From: Gaiellasilicea sp037721555
Lineage (GTDB): Bacteria > Actinomycetota > Thermoleophilia > Gaiellales > Gaiellaceae
Reading direction: 5' to 3'
Assembly (NCBI GenBank): GCA_037721555.1
Contig: JBBJOI010000002.1
Span: forward strand, 119,749-183,748
Length of the DNA: 64,000 bases
Each line of letters starts with the position of its first letter. Positions within the stretch are counted from its first letter, which is position 1. A program made the position numbers and the translations under genes. Below, piece by piece: positions 61,029-64,000 of this stretch. The notes below the pieces were generated by a model. It did no database searches and was not told the DNA's origin. It worked only from the letters and a program-made list of their open reading frames with translations.

Positions 61029-61085
61029 GTTCCTTACCTCCTGGTCGGGTTGACGAGTCCCACCGTGCGAGGCGCCGCTGAAAAG

Positions 61086-61115
61086 ACGCCAAAGGAACGC
61101 CAAACTGCGTCCAAA
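61086..61115. promoter_or_regulatory. Tandem 11-bp repeats between the propeller operon and the membrane SARP gene
   Basis: ACGCCAAAGGA, ACGCCAAACTG and CGTCCAAATGA follow one another at exactly 11-bp spacing (CCAAA at 61089, 61100 and 61111). The last runs into the ATG of the SARP gene. SARP/BTAD regulators bind heptamer direct repeats with 11-bp period, so this is the expected operator of the adjacent regulator. On the minus strand the units read TTTGG(A/C)CG-like, toward the secreted-protein operon. Confidence 0.65.
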
Positions 61116-62869
61116 TGAGCGTGCTTCGCTTCAACCTGCTCGGGCCGTTGGAGGCTCACCGCGATGGTCTCGAGGTCGACCTCGGGCCCCGCAAGCAGCG
61201 CGCAGTCCTTGCGCTGCTCCTGCTGCATGCCAACCGCGTGGTTCCGACCGAGCGGCTGATCGACGATCTGTGGGGCGACTCGCCGCCGGAGACCGCGCGC
61301 GCCGCGTTGCAGGTCTACGTCGCCGGGCTACGCAAGGCGCTCGGGGACGACGGTGCCGCCCTACGGACGACCGCGCCGGGCTACGTACTCGAGCTTCAGC
61401 CCGGCTCACTCGATCTGGAGCGCTTCGCCTCGCTCCGCGCCGAGGCGCGCGCCGCGACGGACAACGCACGCAAGGCCGAGCACCTCCACGACGCCCTCGC
61501 GCTCTGGCGGGGCGTGCCGCTCGCGGAGCTCGGCAACGAGCCGTTCGCGGCGACGGCGGTGGTGCAGCTCAACCAGCTGCGCCGCGGAGCGCTCGAGGAG
61601 CGGATCAACGCCGAGCTCGCACTCGGGCGGCAGGCCGAGCTGATCGACGAACTGGACGGCCTTGTCGCGGAGCATCCACACCACGAGCCCTTCCGCGTGC
61701 AGCTGATGCTCGCGCTCTACCGTGCCGGCCGCCAGGCAGACGCGCTGGCGGCGTACCGCGCCGCGCGCGAGGCCTTCATGAACGAGCTCGGGCTCGAGCC
61801 GGGGGCTGAGTTGAAGGCGCTCGAGCGGGCGGTGCTCGATCAGGATCCGGCCCTTGCCACGCCGCCCGCACCGCCGCCTCTCGAACCCGCCGAGGTGGCT
61901 CCCCGACGGTCGCGGCGCCCGGGGGTAGCGGCCGCGCTGCTCGGGCTGCTCGGCCTGGCCGCAGCGGCCGTCGTGCTCCTGCTCCGGGACGAGCCGGCAC
62001 CGATCGCAGTCCCGCCGAACTCCGTCGCGGTCATCGATCCGGCGACGAACGAGGTCATCGCGACCGTTCCCGCCGGGATCCGGCCGGGTCCGATCGCCTC
62101 TGGCGGGGGCTCGATCTGGGTCGGGAACCTCGACGGCAGGTCCCTCACGCGCATCGATCCCGCCGCGAGGGGAGTTGCCGACACGATCTCGCTCGCGGCC
62201 ACGCCGACGGGTGTGGCGTTCGGTGCGCGTGCGGTCTGGGTCGCCCACGGCCTGACAGGGCAGCTCTCGCGAGTGGATCCCGAGCTCGGGGGCGTGACGA
62301 CGCTCGATGTTGCGCGCACGTCCATCCGATCGGCTTCGAGTGCGGTTGCGGTCGGTGCCGGCGCAGTCTGGACGGTTTACGCCGACGCGACTCTCGGTCG
62401 CGTCGATCCGGCGTCCGAGCGAGTGGAGACGACGTTCGCCGGTTCGAGGCCGACGGCGGTCGTCGTTGGCGGTGGCTCAGTCTGGATCTTGAGCTCCGGA
62501 GACTCCACCGTCTACCGGTTCAACCCGGGAACCTTCCGACAGGGGCCGCTGGGCCGGAGCAACGTGGGCCGGCGCTCGACCGGCATTGCCTACGGCCACC
62601 GCGCCGTCTGGGTCGCCAGCCGGGGAGACGACGTCGTGACCCGGATCGATCCGGGCGCCAACTCCACGCTCCAGATCACGGTCGGGAAGGAGCCGGCGGC
62701 TGTCGCCGTCGGCGCCGACGCCGTGTGGGTCGCGAACGCCGGCGATGGAACCGTCTCGCGCATCGATCCGGCAACGAGAGAGACAGTCGCCACGATCGAC
62801 GTCGGACACGCCCCTTCCGGGATCGTCGTGGCTGACGGGTTCGTCTGGACGACGGTGCAGGAACCCTGA
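61115..62869 (+). CDS. Membrane-anchored SARP regulator with external beta-propeller sensor
   Basis: A 584-residue protein with three parts. Residues 1-95: OmpR-like winged helix (SVLRFNLLGPLEA, LIDDLWGDSPPETAR, LQVYVAGLRKALG). Residues 100-245: BTAD helical domain (DALALWRGVPLAEL, LMLALYRAGRQADALAAY). Then a Pro/Glu linker, basic RRSRR (264-268) and one transmembrane helix (about 270-290, VAAALLGLLGLAAAAVVLLL). Residues 300-584 are seven propeller repeats of the type AVWVANAGDGTVSRIDPATRETVATIDVG. Topology by the positive-inside rule puts DNA binding inside and the propeller outside, a one-component sensor like CadC in layout. ATG 61115 is in the third 11-bp repeat and has no ribosome-binding site. 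Confidence 0.9.
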   Translation: MSVLRFNLLGPLEAHRDGLEVDLGPRKQRAVLALLLLHANRVVPTERLIDDLWGDSPPETARAALQVYVAGLRKALGDDGAALRTTAPGYVLELQPGSLDLERFASLRAEARAATDNARKAEHLHDALALWRGVPLAELGNEPFAATAVVQLNQLRRGALEERINAELALGRQAELIDELDGLVAEHPHHEPFRVQLMLALYRAGRQADALAAYRAAREAFMNELGLEPGAELKALERAVLDQDPALATPPAPPPLEPAEVAPRRSRRPGVAAALLGLLGLAAAAVVLLLRDEPAPIAVPPNSVAVIDPATNEVIATVPAGIRPGPIASGGGSIWVGNLDGRSLTRIDPAARGVADTISLAATPTGVAFGARAVWVAHGLTGQLSRVDPELGGVTTLDVARTSIRSASSAVAVGAGAVWTVYADATLGRVDPASERVETTFAGSRPTAVVVGGGSVWILSSGDSTVYRFNPGTFRQGPLGRSNVGRRSTGIAYGHRAVWVASRGDDVVTRIDPGANSTLQITVGKEPAAVAVGADAVWVANAGDGTVSRIDPATRETVATIDVGHAPSGIVVADGFVWTTVQEP

Positions 62870-62870
62870 G

Positions 62871-64000
62871 CTATCGCTTCAGGCAAACCCTCGTCAGGAG
62901 GAGCCCGGGCCGCAGCAGCATGCAGCCGACGCGCCCTGAGACGAGGGTTGCCTCGTTGAGGACGGCGAGGGGTACGAGCGGGGCGGCGTTGCGGCCGAGT
63001 TGCAGGTCGAGCATGGTGTATGCGCTGCTGCGTGCGGTTCCTTGCCGGCGGGCGGCCCGGCGCATCAGGTCGATGAACGGACCCTCGTCGAATCGCGCCA
63101 GGTTCGTTCCGCCCGCCGACTGCGCATCCAGCAGACGGTTGACGTAGCCGGAAGGATCGACGAAGTCGGGTGTCCAGATGACGATCGCCAGATCCCACGG
63201 CTCGTCTGCGTTGCCCAGCCTGCCGAGATACGCGGCGGCGGCGGCGTACTCGGCGATCTTCCGGATCTCGACCTCGAGCCCGATCTCCGCCAGTTGCTGC
63301 TGGAGGACCTGCGCGGTGCCAAGCTTCTGCGGGAAGTCGGGCACGTAGAAGACGGCCTTGCCGCCACGCAGGTTCCCTTCCGCGAGCGCCTTCGCGCGGC
63401 GTGGGTCGCCTTGGGGTGGGTAGATCCGATGATCCTTGAATCCCTGGACGTGTTTCGGCAGGTACTGGTCTGTCGCCTGTTCCACTCCTCGCAGCACGAG
63501 CTCTGTCCGGTTGAGCGCGAAGTTCACCGCGCGCCGCAGCTTCGGGTTGTCTCGGAACAGCGGACGGGACGAGTTGAGGACGTACAGCGACAGGGTGAGA
63601 CCTCGTACGACGAAGAATCGCGAGAAGTTGATGCCGTACTTCGAGATCAAGGCGCGGCCGGGCTCGAGGTGGATCGCGGGCAGCGCGTATCCCCAGTCGG
63701 CCTTGCCGGCCTCGATCCGATCGAGCACCTCCTGGGGCGAGCTGGCGCTGAGGTCGACGTCGAAGCCGTCGACGTGATGTACGCGCTTGCCGCCGTAGTG
63801 GCGGTTGCGGCGGATGATGACGCGCTCGTTGGGGCGGTACTCCTTGATGTAGTAGGGCCCCGCTCCCGGGAACCTGCGGACGCCCTCTGCGTCGGGCGGG
63901 AGTGTGGGTGGGACGGCGCAGAAGAACGGCATCGTCGTCCAGGCGGCGAAGTCGCGCACCTCGCGCGTGAACCGGACGACGAGCGTCGAGCCGCGGGCTG
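62871..64000 (-). CDS. Peptide ABC transporter substrate-binding protein (SBP_bac_5), N-terminus outside window
   Basis: The open frame covers 376 codons to TAG at 62871 and continues past the window end. Family 5 features visible: FTREVRDFAAWTTMPFFCAVPP, FPGAGPYYIKEYRPNERVIIRRN, LRRAVNFALNRTELV, KALAEGNLRGGKAVFYVPD and DLAIVIWTPDFVDPSGYVNRLLD. These are the C-terminal two thirds of an oligopeptide-binding protein. The signal peptide is not visible. Its stop is one base from the convergent SARP stop. In related actinobacteria SARP, propeller and family 5 binding domains sometimes occur together, so its closeness to the membrane SARP may matter; that is recollection plus inference. Confidence 0.85.
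   Translation of the reverse strand, partial: ARGSTLVVRFTREVRDFAAWTTMPFFCAVPPTLPPDAEGVRRFPGAGPYYIKEYRPNERVIIRRNRHYGGKRVHHVDGFDVDLSASSPQEVLDRIEAGKADWGYALPAIHLEPGRALISKYGINFSRFFVVRGLTLSLYVLNSSRPLFRDNPKLRRAVNFALNRTELVLRGVEQATDQYLPKHVQGFKDHRIYPPQGDPRRAKALAEGNLRGGKAVFYVPDFPQKLGTAQVLQQQLAEIGLEVEIRKIAEYAAAAAYLGRLGNADEPWDLAIVIWTPDFVDPSGYVNRLLDAQSAGGTNLARFDEGPFIDLMRRAARRQGTARSSAYTMLDLQLGRNAAPLVPLAVLNEATLVSGRVGCMLLRPGLLLTRVCLKR

Noticed and set aside
1..64000. tRNA or rRNA genes, CRISPR arrays, prophage or plasmid origin
   Set aside because: Looked for GGTTCGAATC-type T-loops, regularly spaced repeats, integrase or capsid-like genes and iterons; none was convincing. Only the RAYT is a recognisable mobile-element protein. 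A computed search would be more sensitive.

Overview
The window looks like chromosomal DNA of a high-GC actinobacterium. Large SARP/BTAD regulators, dense ATGA/GTGA gene overlaps, many GTG and TTG starts, CocE-type hydrolases and stacked hydantoinase/oxoprolinase genes fit a soil-type lineage such as Thermoleophilia. That placement is inference; there is no rRNA or tRNA here to anchor it. Coding density is very high and both strands are used in blocks of catabolic operons.

Layout. 1-937: tail of a branched-chain amino-acid ABC transporter (livG end, livF). 934-3011: minus-strand FAD-linked oxidase and its GntR regulator, divergent from a plus-strand hydantoinase/oxoprolinase operon (3067-16683: A, B, FAD oxidase, enolase-superfamily gene, B, B, A, CocE hydrolase), followed by a tandem SUMF1-domain gene. 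17840-21874: secreted glycine-rich protein divergent from an AfsR-like SARP ATPase. 21904-27088: TetR regulator divergent from an oxidoreductase / M20 peptidase / acyl-CoA ligase operon, with a methyltransferase after it. 27152-28452: disrupted GNAT gene and FKBP isomerase. 28576-43863: a divergent pair of operons around a GntR regulator. Together they encode a complete oligopeptide-type ABC transporter (two ATPases on minus, binding protein and two permeases on plus), two D-aminoacylase-like amidohydrolases, aminotransferase, SDR, CocE hydrolase, enolase-superfamily enzyme and threonine aldolase, which fits import and dismantling of acylated or D-configured amino acid derivatives. 43875-46424: an accessory island with a MITE-like palindrome, two small unknown genes, REP sequences and a RAYT transposase. 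46432-53514: a second divergent regulon with paired zinc deacylases, a HemL-like aminotransferase, two enolase-superfamily enzymes and a ceramidase-like protein. 53518-58253: a miscellaneous and partly decayed stretch (EamA transporter, pterin dehydratase, an isocitrate-lyase-family gene with an in-frame stop, a kinase/dehydratase chimera, PPK2, SnoaL-like protein, frameshifted membrane protein). 58379-64000: secreted beta-propeller proteins, divergent from a membrane-anchored SARP regulator that carries its own external propeller, then a peptide-binding protein cut by the window edge.

The most unusual points are: (1) the SARP-TM-propeller regulator with a divergent secreted propeller operon and tandem 11-bp repeats between them; (2) three palindromic repeat families (a 164-bp hairpin between hyuA and hyuB, a 169-bp MITE-like element, and RAYT-linked REP/REPIN sequences); (3) the same two-site 8-mer architecture, 18 bp apart, in two divergent promoter regions 13.6 kb apart, suggesting that one GntR protein controls both regulons; (4) several genes broken by single-base changes, which could be real decay or residual assembly error.
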